Below, one piece after another: positions 1 to 5,957 of a stretch of 6,461 nucleotides of DNA. The stretch lies in assembly GCA_002401565.1 (NCBI GenBank), contig NVTL01000033.1, positions 1-6,461 on the forward strand. Reading direction: 5' to 3'. The notes under the pieces are model-generated. The model searched no databases. It was not told the DNA's origin and worked only from the letters and a program-made list of their open reading frames with translations. The stretch's first letter is position 1; each line of letters begins with the position of its first letter. The position numbers and the translations under genes were made by a program. The DNA comes from Rhodospirillaceae bacterium (GTDB lineage: Bacteria > Pseudomonadota > Alphaproteobacteria > Rhodospirillales > Magnetovibrionaceae).

Positions 1-1
1 A

Positions 2-58
2 CGCATCGAATCACTTTCTGATAACGAGAAAAAAGTATTCGAGAATTGGCATGTCTGA
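2..58 (+). CDS. C-terminal end of an upstream gene (partial)
   Basis: A reading frame is open from the left edge for 18 codons and ends at a TGA at 56-58. Its visible tail is highly charged, ending EKKVFENWHV. The stop overlaps the start of the next gene as ATGTCTGA, a common arrangement for translationally coupled genes in one operon. Position next to a membrane protein, an oriT and a relaxase suggests a small mobilization accessory protein, but too little is visible to name a family. An 18-codon open stretch could also occur by chance; the main support is the tight overlap with the downstream start codon. Confidence 0.4.
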   Translation, partial: RIESLSDNEKKVFENWHV

Positions 59-521
59 TGATCCTGTTCAATCCATTATCGCCATGCTTGAAAATATTGA
101 GGGTGGTGTCGCAGGACTGACCGCAGAAGTGCATGCGGCTCGGTCTGCGTCCCCTCATCCACGAATCAAAGCCGAAGACATCGAAGCTGTTCAAGAAAGT
201 GCATACGATGGGGCGAACATTGCCACAAAACAAACGATTGATCGTTTGAATAATAAAATTTTGGACCTTCAAAATATTGCGGGTGAATTAAAGGCTACGG
301 TAGAGCCCGCGAAAATTGCTGTCGTAGCACAGGAGACTTCATCATGGTTTGTGATGTCCGTTTTTATTCTTGTCCTACTTTTCAGTATTGCTATGGCCTT
401 TCTCGGTGGCATCTATGTCACGCGATCAGGTTCTATCCTTTCGACCGAAATTGGATGCAAATATTTTGGTGCCCGGTGGAGCGAAAAACAAGACGGATCA
501 GGCTTCGTTTGCTGGCGTTGA
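51..521 (+). CDS. Small single-span membrane protein of the mobilization region, unknown function
   Basis: This is a 156-residue protein of no family I can name firmly. The N-terminal part (about 1-95) is polar and predicted helical, with stretches around 8-30 and 60-85 that could form short coiled coils. A hydrophobic segment at about 99-123 (FVMSVFILVLLF in its centre) is a good single transmembrane helix. A short tail of about 30 residues follows with two cysteines, C136 and C154, which could pair if the tail is outside the cytoplasm. The gene lies just upstream of the oriT and relaxase gene and overlaps the preceding frame by 8 bases. A GAGAA stretch 5 bases before the ATG may serve as a weak ribosome binding site. 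By context it may be a membrane-tethered mobilization accessory factor, comparable in role to the membrane-associated MobB of RSF1010, or a relative of the DUF6118-type proteins found near MobA/MobL relaxases. Both ideas are inference. No signal peptide is seen. Confidence 0.75.
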   Translation: MSDDPVQSIIAMLENIEGGVAGLTAEVHAARSASPHPRIKAEDIEAVQESAYDGANIATKQTIDRLNNKILDLQNIAGELKATVEPAKIAVVAQETSSWFVMSVFILVLLFSIAMAFLGGIYVTRSGSILSTEIGCKYFGARWSEKQDGSGFVCWR

Positions 522-545
522 GTTCTCCAAACTTCAAAATTCCCC

Positions 546-694
546 CTGTCGTCTAATCCTTTAATTTTCTGAAAAATTCAAGGCAACCCGAACGACAAAG
601 GGAGTGAAGGGCGCACTTATGCAAACTCTTCGAGTTTGCGTACGGCAAGGATCAATCCCTGCACCCTTTTTTACGACAGACGAATTGACGACAG
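546..694. repeat. Four ACGACA elements around the oriT
   Basis: The 181-base gap between the membrane protein gene and the relaxase start carries ACGACAG at 673-679 and 688-694 on the + strand, ACGACAA at 592-598 on the + strand, and the reverse complement CTGTCGT at 546-552. The two right-hand copies share a longer context (TT, one or two bases, ACGACAG) and are 15 bases apart. They flank the oriT on both sides and could bind a mobilization accessory protein or a regulator of the relaxase gene. The hexamer also occurs inside the relaxase coding region at lysine/aspartate-rich codons, so a chance origin is possible. Confidence 0.3.
606..639 (-). other. oriT: Origin of transfer (oriT) of the RSF1010/MobQ class with predicted nic site
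   Basis: On the - strand this reads as a perfect 8+8 inverted repeat, GCAAACTC-GAA-GAGTTTGC (639 down to 621), followed by ATAAGTGCGCCCTTC (620 down to 606). The RSF1010/R1162 oriT has the same layout: an inverted repeat with a GAA-type loop, then a few bases, then a TAA-G/A-TGCGCCCT core nicked between TGCG and CCCT. By that comparison the nick here falls on the - strand between positions 612 and 611, after the hairpin. The site lies 64 bases before the start of a MobQ relaxase gene, the expected cognate enzyme. If nicking follows RSF1010, the relaxase becomes attached to the 5' end at 611, the DNA left of the site enters the recipient first, and the relaxase gene enters late. The hairpin would be used when the transferred strand is re-joined. 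Strand and nick position are taken from the known family. Confidence 0.88.
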
Positions 695-702
695 GTGAAA
701 AC

Positions 703-1593
703 ATGGCAATCTACCATCTCTCCATCAAGACCGTTAAACGCAGCACGGGCCGAAGTGCTGTTGCGGCGGCGGCCTATCGCTCGGCCTCTAAATTGGTTGA
801 TGATCGCACCGGGCAGATTTACGACTACACCCGAAAACAGGGTGTCGTATTTTCCGAAATTGTAATTTCGAAAACCGCCCCCGTTGAACTGTCCGAACGC
901 AACGCGTTGTGGGACAGTGCCGAGGCGGCGGAAACAAGAAAGAACAGCGTGACGGCACGGGAATATGAAATTGCATTGCCTGTTGAACTGGACCCCGCTC
1001 AACAAAAGGCATGCGTTCATGATTTCAATTTATGGCTGGTTGAACGGTTTAGCGTGGGCGTGGATATGTCGATCCATGCCCCACACAAAGAAGGCGATCA
1101 ACGAAATTATCATGCTCATATTTTGACGACAACACGAGAAATATCTGGCAAAGGTTTTGGCAAGAAAACGCGGGAATTGGACGACAAAAAATCCGGGGCC
1201 GTTATTGAAGTTCGTTCAAAATGGGCCGAGATTGCAAACCAACATTTAGAACGTGCCCAAGTCGAAGAACGCATTGACCATCGAAGCCACAAAAGCAGAA
1301 ATATCGAAGCCGCCCCAACGTTTCATTTGGGCGTATCCGCCAATGCCATGGAACGGCGCGGCATTAAAACGGACCGAGGAAATAAACTCCGCATCATCAA
1401 AGCTGCAAATCAGGCCCTGCATTTGGCAAAACTCGCACACCATGTCGTCAAGAATCATGTCCAACAAGCCGCTCAAAAAACAAAAGACATTTTGTCGGCG
1501 GTTGGGGCAACTTTATTGAAAAGGCGGCATGAAGACGTGATATCAAAGAAAAGGAGCCAAGGTCAAAATCGCAGGGATGGTATGGAGCGTTAG
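703..1593 (+). CDS. mobA: MobQ-type relaxase (MobA/MobL family), compact form
   Basis: This 296-residue protein is the DNA strand transferase that nicks the oriT and pilots the transferred strand. It starts MAIYHL, as RSF1010 MobA does. The catalytic tyrosine is Y25 in AAAAYR, the same position as in RSF1010 MobA. The conserved EYEIALPVEL segment is at 87-96. The metal-binding histidines are H125, H137 and H139, in the pattern IHAPHKEGDQRNYHAH, followed by TTTRE. Further relaxase signatures are IDHRS at 191-195 and HLG...MERRGI...TDRG at 208-226. The tail from about 230 is helical and K/R-rich. Many relatives carry a long C-terminal region, and RSF1010 MobA carries a primase; this one stops soon after the nuclease core. 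The frame is open upstream to a GTG at 604, but that stretch runs through the oriT. I choose ATG 703 because it gives the family N terminus and has AGGTG just upstream. The oriT immediately upstream is the likely substrate. Confidence 0.94.
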   Translation: MAIYHLSIKTVKRSTGRSAVAAAAYRSASKLVDDRTGQIYDYTRKQGVVFSEIVISKTAPVELSERNALWDSAEAAETRKNSVTAREYEIALPVELDPAQQKACVHDFNLWLVERFSVGVDMSIHAPHKEGDQRNYHAHILTTTREISGKGFGKKTRELDDKKSGAVIEVRSKWAEIANQHLERAQVEERIDHRSHKSRNIEAAPTFHLGVSANAMERRGIKTDRGNKLRIIKAANQALHLAKLAHHVVKNHVQQAAQKTKDILSAVGATLLKRRHEDVISKKRSQGQNRRDGMER

Positions 1594-1655
1594 TTTTTTT
1601 GTGTTTCAAAAAAGCAGTAGAGGATGCGAATCGCCCAGAATCTTCATTATTTTAG

Positions 1656-1684
1656 TTGTTTCTTAGGAAATTAAGGCCTATATT
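1656..1684 (+). promoter_or_regulatory. Candidate promoter of the toxin-antitoxin operon
   Basis: A TTGTTT at 1656-1661 and a TATATT at 1679-1684 are separated by 17 bases, matching the spacing of a housekeeping sigma-factor promoter. The -10 matches consensus at five of six positions, the -35 only at three. It lies 29 bases before the antitoxin start codon, which has a strong GGAGGA ribosome binding site at 1704-1709. Promoter calls by eye are uncertain, but the position and the flanking palindromes support it. Confidence 0.5.
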
Positions 1685-1700
1685 TATTTCAAGAGAAATA
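1659..1700. promoter_or_regulatory. Paired TTTC-N4-GAAA palindromes, likely antitoxin operators
   Basis: Two palindromes share the same half-sites and the same 4-base spacer. The first is TTTC-TTAG-GAAA at 1659-1670. The second is TATTTC-AAGA-GAAATA at 1685-1700, a perfect 6+6 repeat. Their centres are 28 bases apart. The first overlaps the candidate -35 element and the second begins directly after the -10, so a protein bound to both would block transcription. In Xre-RES systems the antitoxin or toxin-antitoxin complex is known to repress its own promoter, so these are the natural candidates for its operators. The binding itself is inference. Confidence 0.5.
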
Positions 1701-1713
1701 TACGGAGGAAGTC

Positions 1714-2103
1714 ATGGCGCAGAATGTTCTTCAAGATCGTGCAGGAGAATACGCGGAGGAAATTGTTTTAACGCGAGCCTTAACACGTGCCGCAAGTCAC
1801 ATGTGTGTATCCCAAAAAATTCTAGCCAAAGTCATTGGGAGTTCTCCGAGTACTGTTTCGCGAATGTTTCAAGATGATGGGTACTGTCTCAAAAGGACGG
1901 GCAAAGAATTTGAACTTGCGGCTTTTTTTGTACGCTTGTTTAGAAGTCTGGATGCAATATCAGGCGGCGATGACACGACATCACAAACTTGGATGCAAGC
2001 TAATAACACAGTCCTGCAAGGAAGGCCTGTCGACCTCATTCAATCTATTCAAGGCTTATTAAGGACACTTGCTTATGTGGACAGTAGAAGAGGTAAAATC
2101 TGA
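1714..2103 (+). CDS. Xre/MbcA/ParS-type antitoxin of a RES-Xre toxin-antitoxin system
   Basis: This 129-residue protein should neutralise the RES toxin encoded next to it and repress the operon. Residues about 33-53 (SQKILAKVIG then SSPSTVSRMF) form a helix-turn-helix suited to operator binding. The C-terminal part, about 68-129, matches the DUF2384-type toxin-binding domain: a helical stretch around FFVRLFRSLDAI, a WMQANNTVLQGRPVDLI block, and the terminal IQGLLRTLAYVDSRRG, which is typical of the family. The length is normal for the short members. GGAGGA at 1704-1709, 4 bases before the ATG, is a strong ribosome binding site, in line with the need for more antitoxin than toxin. A promoter with paired palindromes lies just upstream. 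The family is identified from recalled motifs and is strongly supported by the RES gene that follows and overlaps it by 29 bases. Confidence 0.9.
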   Translation: MAQNVLQDRAGEYAEEIVLTRALTRAASHMCVSQKILAKVIGSSPSTVSRMFQDDGYCLKRTGKEFELAAFFVRLFRSLDAISGGDDTTSQTWMQANNTVLQGRPVDLIQSIQGLLRTLAYVDSRRGKI

Positions 2104-2830
2104 ATCCTCCCTTTACGAAGGTCCGATTTGGCGTGTTGTCGAAGTGCAATCGGTTAAGGCCACAGCGCGCATTACAGATGGGGATGAGGAACAGCATATC
2201 CTTGAATCTATTTTGGAAGAAACAAAGCCGCCTATACCCGAAAATTGTTCTGAACTGGATTTTTTACTGTTCACGCCTTTTCGTTACGGGCCTGAGCCTA
2301 CGGGTTCTCGGTTTAGACGGGTTGGACAAGAAGACGGTGCGTTTTATGGTGCTGAAAGTGCCGAAACGGCGATTGCTGAATTAGCATTCCTACAATTACT
2401 CTTTTATTTGGAATCCCCAGAAACAACCCTTCCCTCACGCCCCGTTGAGAAAACAGCTTTCCCGGTGAATTGTTCAGCATCCCATATTGATTTAACGCAG
2501 TCTCCGTTTGATCAAAAAAGAGCCTTATGGGAAGACCCGGTTGATTACAGGGCATGCCAAGACATAGCCGATATCGCCCGATCCGCAGAACTTCAAGCTA
2601 TACGCTCAAAATCAGTTCGAGACCCGGATGGTGGATACAATGTCACCCTTCTCACACCTACGGCATTTTCCGGTGATATAGAGCAAGGAGAGCTCGCCCG
2701 AAACGCACAAACTTGGACAATCTTTATCAGAGATAAAACGGTTCAAGTCTGGCGTGAATTCCCAAGGCACAGCCGTGAATATTTATGGACGGATTTAGGA
2801 AATGATCCGCGAGTTGTGCCTAAGAATTAG
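2075..2830 (+). CDS. RES-domain toxin (predicted NAD+-degrading enzyme)
   Basis: This 251-residue protein belongs to the RES family, whose studied members (MbcT of Mycobacterium tuberculosis, Res of Pseudomonas putida) destroy cellular NAD+ and stop growth. It is of the longer subtype, with an N-terminal extension of about 60 residues (PIWRVVEVQ near 17-25) before the core. Core signatures are LLFTPFRYG at 64-72, GSRFRRVG at 77-84, FYGAESAETAIAE at 90-102 and SVRDPDGGYN at 180-189. By alignment in my head, R79, Y91, E102 and S180 are the likely R, Y, E and S active-site residues; R70 may also contribute. All are present, so it looks intact. I choose ATG 2075 because AAGGA at 2061-2065 lies 9 bases upstream, whereas the in-frame TTG at 2069 is too close to it. 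The start lies inside the antitoxin gene (29-base overlap), suggesting coupled translation. It is not a shufflon or transposon gene; confidence in the family is high, and in the chemistry it is by homology. Confidence 0.9.
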   Translation: MWTVEEVKSESSLYEGPIWRVVEVQSVKATARITDGDEEQHILESILEETKPPIPENCSELDFLLFTPFRYGPEPTGSRFRRVGQEDGAFYGAESAETAIAELAFLQLLFYLESPETTLPSRPVEKTAFPVNCSASHIDLTQSPFDQKRALWEDPVDYRACQDIADIARSAELQAIRSKSVRDPDGGYNVTLLTPTAFSGDIEQGELARNAQTWTIFIRDKTVQVWREFPRHSREYLWTDLGNDPRVVPKN

Positions 2831-3093
2831 GGACGTGATTATGACGTACGCGTACTTCACGATCAGGGGAATCAAATGAGTATGTTTATGCCCTATTCTT
2901 CTATGCAAGCGGTGTTGTTTAGGGGGGAAACTTGTCACAACGGCATGTGTAAGTACTAAAAAACAAAACAATGCAGTTCTCACGCTTTTGACTGGTGCTT
3001 CAAGGTGGAAGAACTATGTATAATTTAACTTACCATTTTACTTCTATATGAATCTAAATATAATTGCGCTACCAAAACATTGGGGTGTGGCAA
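2831..3093. other. Intergenic junction between the toxin-antitoxin operon and the ATPase operon
   Basis: This 263-base gap holds no gene I can support. Close to the toxin stop is a perfect 10-base palindrome, GTACGCGTAC at 2846-2855, placed between CGTGA (2834-2838) and TCACG (2857-2861), which are themselves complementary. It lacks a following T run, so it does not look like a terminator and may be a protein site. A 27-codon frame at 2876-2959 begins after AGGGGA, but has no other support. The DNA becomes markedly AT-rich toward the right end. TATAAT occurs at 3019-3024, with a TTGACT at 2988-2993 that is too far away (25 bases) to be its -35. A better spaced promoter lies at 3037-3064. The junction marks a change in base composition and may be where the downstream cargo was joined. 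Confidence 0.5.
3037..3064 (+). promoter_or_regulatory. Candidate promoter of the ATPase / ParB-like / methyltransferase operon
   Basis: TTTACT at 3037-3042 (four of six to the -35 consensus) and a perfect TATAAT at 3059-3064 are 16 bases apart. Transcription would begin near 3071, leaving a leader of about 23 bases before the ATG at 3094. A second TATAAT at 3019-3024 lacks a well-placed -35. The region is AT-rich, where chance -10 matches are common, so this is moderate evidence. Confidence 0.45.
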
Positions 3094-4656
3094 ATGATTA
3101 TAAATAGAATCTCTATAAGTCGTTTTCGTGGATTTCAAGATGTTGCTTTCTCACTGGGAAATGAACTAACTGTGATTGCCGGGCAAAATGGCACTCAGAA
3201 GACAACTTTACTTGGCTTACTAAGCCAACCGTTTTCAATATCAGATAAAACAAATCCTATGCATGGTGAGCTTCCCCTCTGTGGAGGAAGTTATAGATCT
3301 GGCTTTGCTGAAAAATTTAAACTTTCGACTAAATTTGATACCCCAAAAGCACATGAGTGGACATTGAGTTTAACGAATGTGGGTGTTGACGAATTTACTG
3401 TTGAAAGTATGAAACGTAGTGGTAGCCAAGATATTCGCTTCTGGAAAAAAGGTGACCGAAGCAAAGGGTCCGGATATATACAGCGGCCAGTCATTTATTT
3501 AAGTCTTTCCAGATTGTTTCCAATAGGAGAGGATGTAAAACTTGATACAAGTAGTCAGTTTACATTGTCGACTGAAGAATTTAAGTTTTTCAACGATTGG
3601 CACAATAAAGTTTTATGCACAAACAACCTAATAATGACTAATGCAGACTATTTAGCAAGTAGGCAAAAAAATACAATTGGGGTAAATACCGACTTTTACG
3701 ATTGGAAAATGAATTCTGCAGGGCAAGATAATATAGGCAAAATTCTACTGGCCATACTCTCGTTCAAGCGGCTAAAAGAAAAACATGCCAAAAGCTACCA
3801 AGGCGGTTTGTTAGTCATTGATGAACTAGATGCAACGTTATACCCCGCATCACAATTAAAGTTGCTAGATGCCTTAAGAACCTTTGCATCAAAATTTAAA
3901 ATTCAAATTATATTTACTACGCACTCGCTAGGAATAATAGAAAAATCTTGTGAATATGCACATGCTACGGGGCAGAGTGATAAGGTAAAAGTTATTTATT
4001 TGGATAGAGTAGATAATAACATTCGTCCAACAGAGAATCTAACTTACGAAGATATTAAACACAGATTAAATATCACTATGGCAGGTTCGCCAAAATCTCA
4101 TAAAATCATGGTTTTTTCTGAAGATGACGAATGTACGATCTTTTTTAAGGCACTATTGAAAAGAAAAGCCTCAAATTTGAAGTTTCTGGATTTTTCTCTT
4201 GGTTGTTCTCAATTAATCGATTTAGCAAACAGAAAAATACCTAGCTTTAGCTTTCCTCAATCGATCATTGCTCTTGATGGGGATGTCCGCGCTGAGAAAA
4301 AAGCGATGGCTAAAATTAAAAAATTAAAAAATGTTATGATGCTTCCGGGTAAAGTCTCTCCAGAGAAGTTGCTTGCTGAATTTTTACACGATTTGCCCGA
4401 TGCATCCCCTGTCTGGAACAAAATTTGGAATGGATACAGAAAAGATTTTGTATTTAAAGATATTAGTCTTGCTGAAATCAATCAGGATAGAAAAAAAGCA
4501 AAAGAATGGTTTCGTTCCCAGCAAGAATATTGGGGCAAAGGAAGCGTAAAGCTTATCAATGAGTGGTCGGCTGTAAATGCAAAAGAAGTTGAAAAATTCA
4601 AAGCAGATTTTGATGAATTATATCAGCATTTTGAGACAACCCTAGATCTTCACTGA
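3094..4656 (+). CDS. ABC-type ATPase with C-terminal Toprim domain, OLD-like; candidate defence nuclease
   Basis: This 520-residue cytoplasmic protein begins with ISRFRGFQDVAFSL, the usual first strand of SMC/RecF/OLD-type ATPases. Walker A is GQNGTQKTT at 30-38, with Q where glycine is usual. A signature-like SAGQD is at 208-212, Walker B is LLVIDELDATLYP at 239-251, and the switch histidine is in TTHS at 275-278 (H277). From about 335 a Toprim-like domain follows: MVFSEDDE at 339-346, with E343 as the likely first acidic residue, and ALDGD at 393-397, whose D395 and D397 form the DxD pair. Next come LPG..SPEKLLAEFL at 417-431 and KAKEWF...YWG at 468-481. OLD-family enzymes join these two domains and cut DNA in an ATP-controlled way; Gabija GajA is one, and PARIS splits a similar pair over two proteins. 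The ATG at 3094 is chosen because the upstream TTG at 3064 overlaps the -10; the ribosome binding site is weak. Function in defence is inferred from family and neighbours. Confidence 0.82.
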   Translation: MIINRISISRFRGFQDVAFSLGNELTVIAGQNGTQKTTLLGLLSQPFSISDKTNPMHGELPLCGGSYRSGFAEKFKLSTKFDTPKAHEWTLSLTNVGVDEFTVESMKRSGSQDIRFWKKGDRSKGSGYIQRPVIYLSLSRLFPIGEDVKLDTSSQFTLSTEEFKFFNDWHNKVLCTNNLIMTNADYLASRQKNTIGVNTDFYDWKMNSAGQDNIGKILLAILSFKRLKEKHAKSYQGGLLVIDELDATLYPASQLKLLDALRTFASKFKIQIIFTTHSLGIIEKSCEYAHATGQSDKVKVIYLDRVDNNIRPTENLTYEDIKHRLNITMAGSPKSHKIMVFSEDDECTIFFKALLKRKASNLKFLDFSLGCSQLIDLANRKIPSFSFPQSIIALDGDVRAEKKAMAKIKKLKNVMMLPGKVSPEKLLAEFLHDLPDASPVWNKIWNGYRKDFVFKDISLAEINQDRKKAKEWFRSQQEYWGKGSVKLINEWSAVNAKEVEKFKADFDELYQHFETTLDLH

Positions 4657-4697
4657 GCCCTTTTTGTGGGCGGTGTACTATTCAGAGAGTAAAAAAG

Positions 4698-5957
4698 ATG
4701 AACTCACAATCTATACAGCATATCAATCTAAAAGATTTAGTCTTATGGACCGAAAATCCAAGAGATCCAATTGATACTGATGCTTCTGATCAAGACATAC
4801 TTTTTAAAGCGATGAGCCATCATAAAACAAAATGGAACTTGAAAAAGTTTGCGAGTGAAATGGGGCCGCATTTCGACTCAAGTGAATTGCCAACCATAGT
4901 TTTTTATAACGATATCCCTGTGGTCTTTGATGGAAATAGACGTGTTATTTTAGGGAAAATCAAACATGGGATTTTAACTACAGAGGGCCTTAGCCCAACC
5001 GATGCACCATCCTATCCGTTAGAAATCCCCTGTAATGTTTGTGATAAGAAAACAGCTTTGGAAAATGTACTGAGAAAACACGCTGACTCTGGTTCTTGGC
5101 AACCATTGGAGAGAGACATTTTCCTTCACAGACACATGGGACATAGCAAAAGTATCTTTTTGTCTATCGAGGAGGCTACTGGCCTAATTAGTTCTAATCC
5201 TGATATGAACAAAGGCTTTGTGAAAAAAGAGGTTTTGAAAGAAGAAACTTTAAAAAAATTAGGTCTATCTGTAAGGGATGGAAGCCTCTTAAGCATACAT
5301 AACACAAACGAAACAGATCAAATTTTTTCTGATATCGCCCAAAAAATTAGAAACAAAGATATCACAACCCGTGCAAGCCGGGGGCAAACATACGAAGTTT
5401 TGTCACCCGAAATTCGCAGGGTTATTGACGCAAATGTTAGCGCATCTAAAAACCTAAAACCTTATGCTGATAAAAATAATGAATATAGAGAACCAACTCC
5501 AGCATCACAGCAGCAAAAAAGATTAACAAGACGAACAAAGCTCAAAGAAAAACATTTTTTTGGTGAGAAGTTATATCTGCGTTATGGGCATGTTGCAGAT
5601 TTGTATAGAGACATGTGCGATCTTCACCAATTTTATTTGACGAACAAGTCAACCTTATCTAGCTCGTTTCCAAAACTGATAAGAATGTCAATGAGGTTGC
5701 TTTGTGAGGCCGCTGCCAAAGATCAAGATAAGAAATTAGCCCCTTATGTAGATTTATATTTTAAAAGGGCAAAGGCTAAATTAGATCAAAATACTAAGAC
5801 TAGCCTATCAAGCCAGAATGTCACTGAGAGTAGTTTGGTTCAACTTCTGCAAAGTGGAGCTCATGATTATACTGCTACGGCAAATACAGAACAAACGATT
5901 GCAATTTCAGTTATTGTTGGCGCTATGCTAACTATTTCGCATGGTACTGACAAATGA
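4698..5957 (+). CDS. ParB/Srx-fold protein with unassigned helical C-terminal domain
   Basis: This 419-residue protein has a ParB-like N-terminal domain: INLKDLVLWTENPRDP at 9-24 is the opening strand and loop, and VVFDGNRRVILGKI at 75-88 corresponds to the ParB GxRR nucleotide-binding box, here GNRR. ParB-fold domains bind or hydrolyse CTP or related nucleotides, and some act as nucleases. After it come a segment with two cysteines (CNVC, 112-115), a WQPLERDIF stretch at 134-142 of the kind seen in ParB-like phage and plasmid proteins, and a basic linker with KRLTRRTKLKEK at 274-285. The C-terminal part, about 286-419, is mainly helical (FPKLIRMSMRLLCEAAA at 324-340; TIAISVIVGAML at 400-411), and I do not recognise it. 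No clear centromere-binding helix-turn-helix is seen, and there is no ParA gene, so partitioning is unlikely. AGAGAG at 4684-4689 gives a ribosome binding site. The gene follows the ATPase gene after 41 bases and overlaps the methyltransferase start, so it probably works with both. Confidence 0.75.
   Translation: MNSQSIQHINLKDLVLWTENPRDPIDTDASDQDILFKAMSHHKTKWNLKKFASEMGPHFDSSELPTIVFYNDIPVVFDGNRRVILGKIKHGILTTEGLSPTDAPSYPLEIPCNVCDKKTALENVLRKHADSGSWQPLERDIFLHRHMGHSKSIFLSIEEATGLISSNPDMNKGFVKKEVLKEETLKKLGLSVRDGSLLSIHNTNETDQIFSDIAQKIRNKDITTRASRGQTYEVLSPEIRRVIDANVSASKNLKPYADKNNEYREPTPASQQQKRLTRRTKLKEKHFFGEKLYLRYGHVADLYRDMCDLHQFYLTNKSTLSSSFPKLIRMSMRLLCEAAAKDQDKKLAPYVDLYFKRAKAKLDQNTKTSLSSQNVTESSLVQLLQSGAHDYTATANTEQTIAISVIVGAMLTISHGTDK

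Noticed and set aside
563..578. AATTTT / AAAATT inverted repeat after the membrane protein gene
   Set aside because: The stem is all A-T, short, and not followed by a T run; likely chance in AT-rich spacer.
604..702. Longer relaxase start at GTG 604, adding 33 residues
   Set aside because: The stretch runs through the oriT hairpin and nic region, and the family N terminus MAIYHL begins exactly at ATG 703.
652..1020. Long - strand open frame opposite the relaxase
   Set aside because: It is the antisense shadow of a well-supported relaxase; its cysteine- and arginine-rich product shows no domain.
1595..1613. TTTTTTG / CAAAAAA inverted repeat after the relaxase stop
   Set aside because: The stem has only one G-C pair and no clear T run after it, so it is too weak to call a terminator.
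2876..2959. 27-codon frame after an AGGGGA ribosome-binding-like sequence
   Set aside because: Very short, no recognisable features and no partner evidence; a good start context alone is not enough to call a gene.
2988..3024. TTGACT and TATAAT as a promoter pair
   Set aside because: The spacer is 25 bases, too long for a normal promoter; the pair at 3037-3064 is better spaced.
4657..4671. GCCC-TTTTTGT-GGGC hairpin between the ATPase and ParB-like genes
   Set aside because: A 4-base stem with no T run after it; at most a weak attenuating structure, so the genes are still treated as one operon.
4698..5957. Plasmid partition function for the ParB-like protein
   Set aside because: No ParA gene or parS-like repeat cluster is seen, and the gene is coupled to a methyltransferase.
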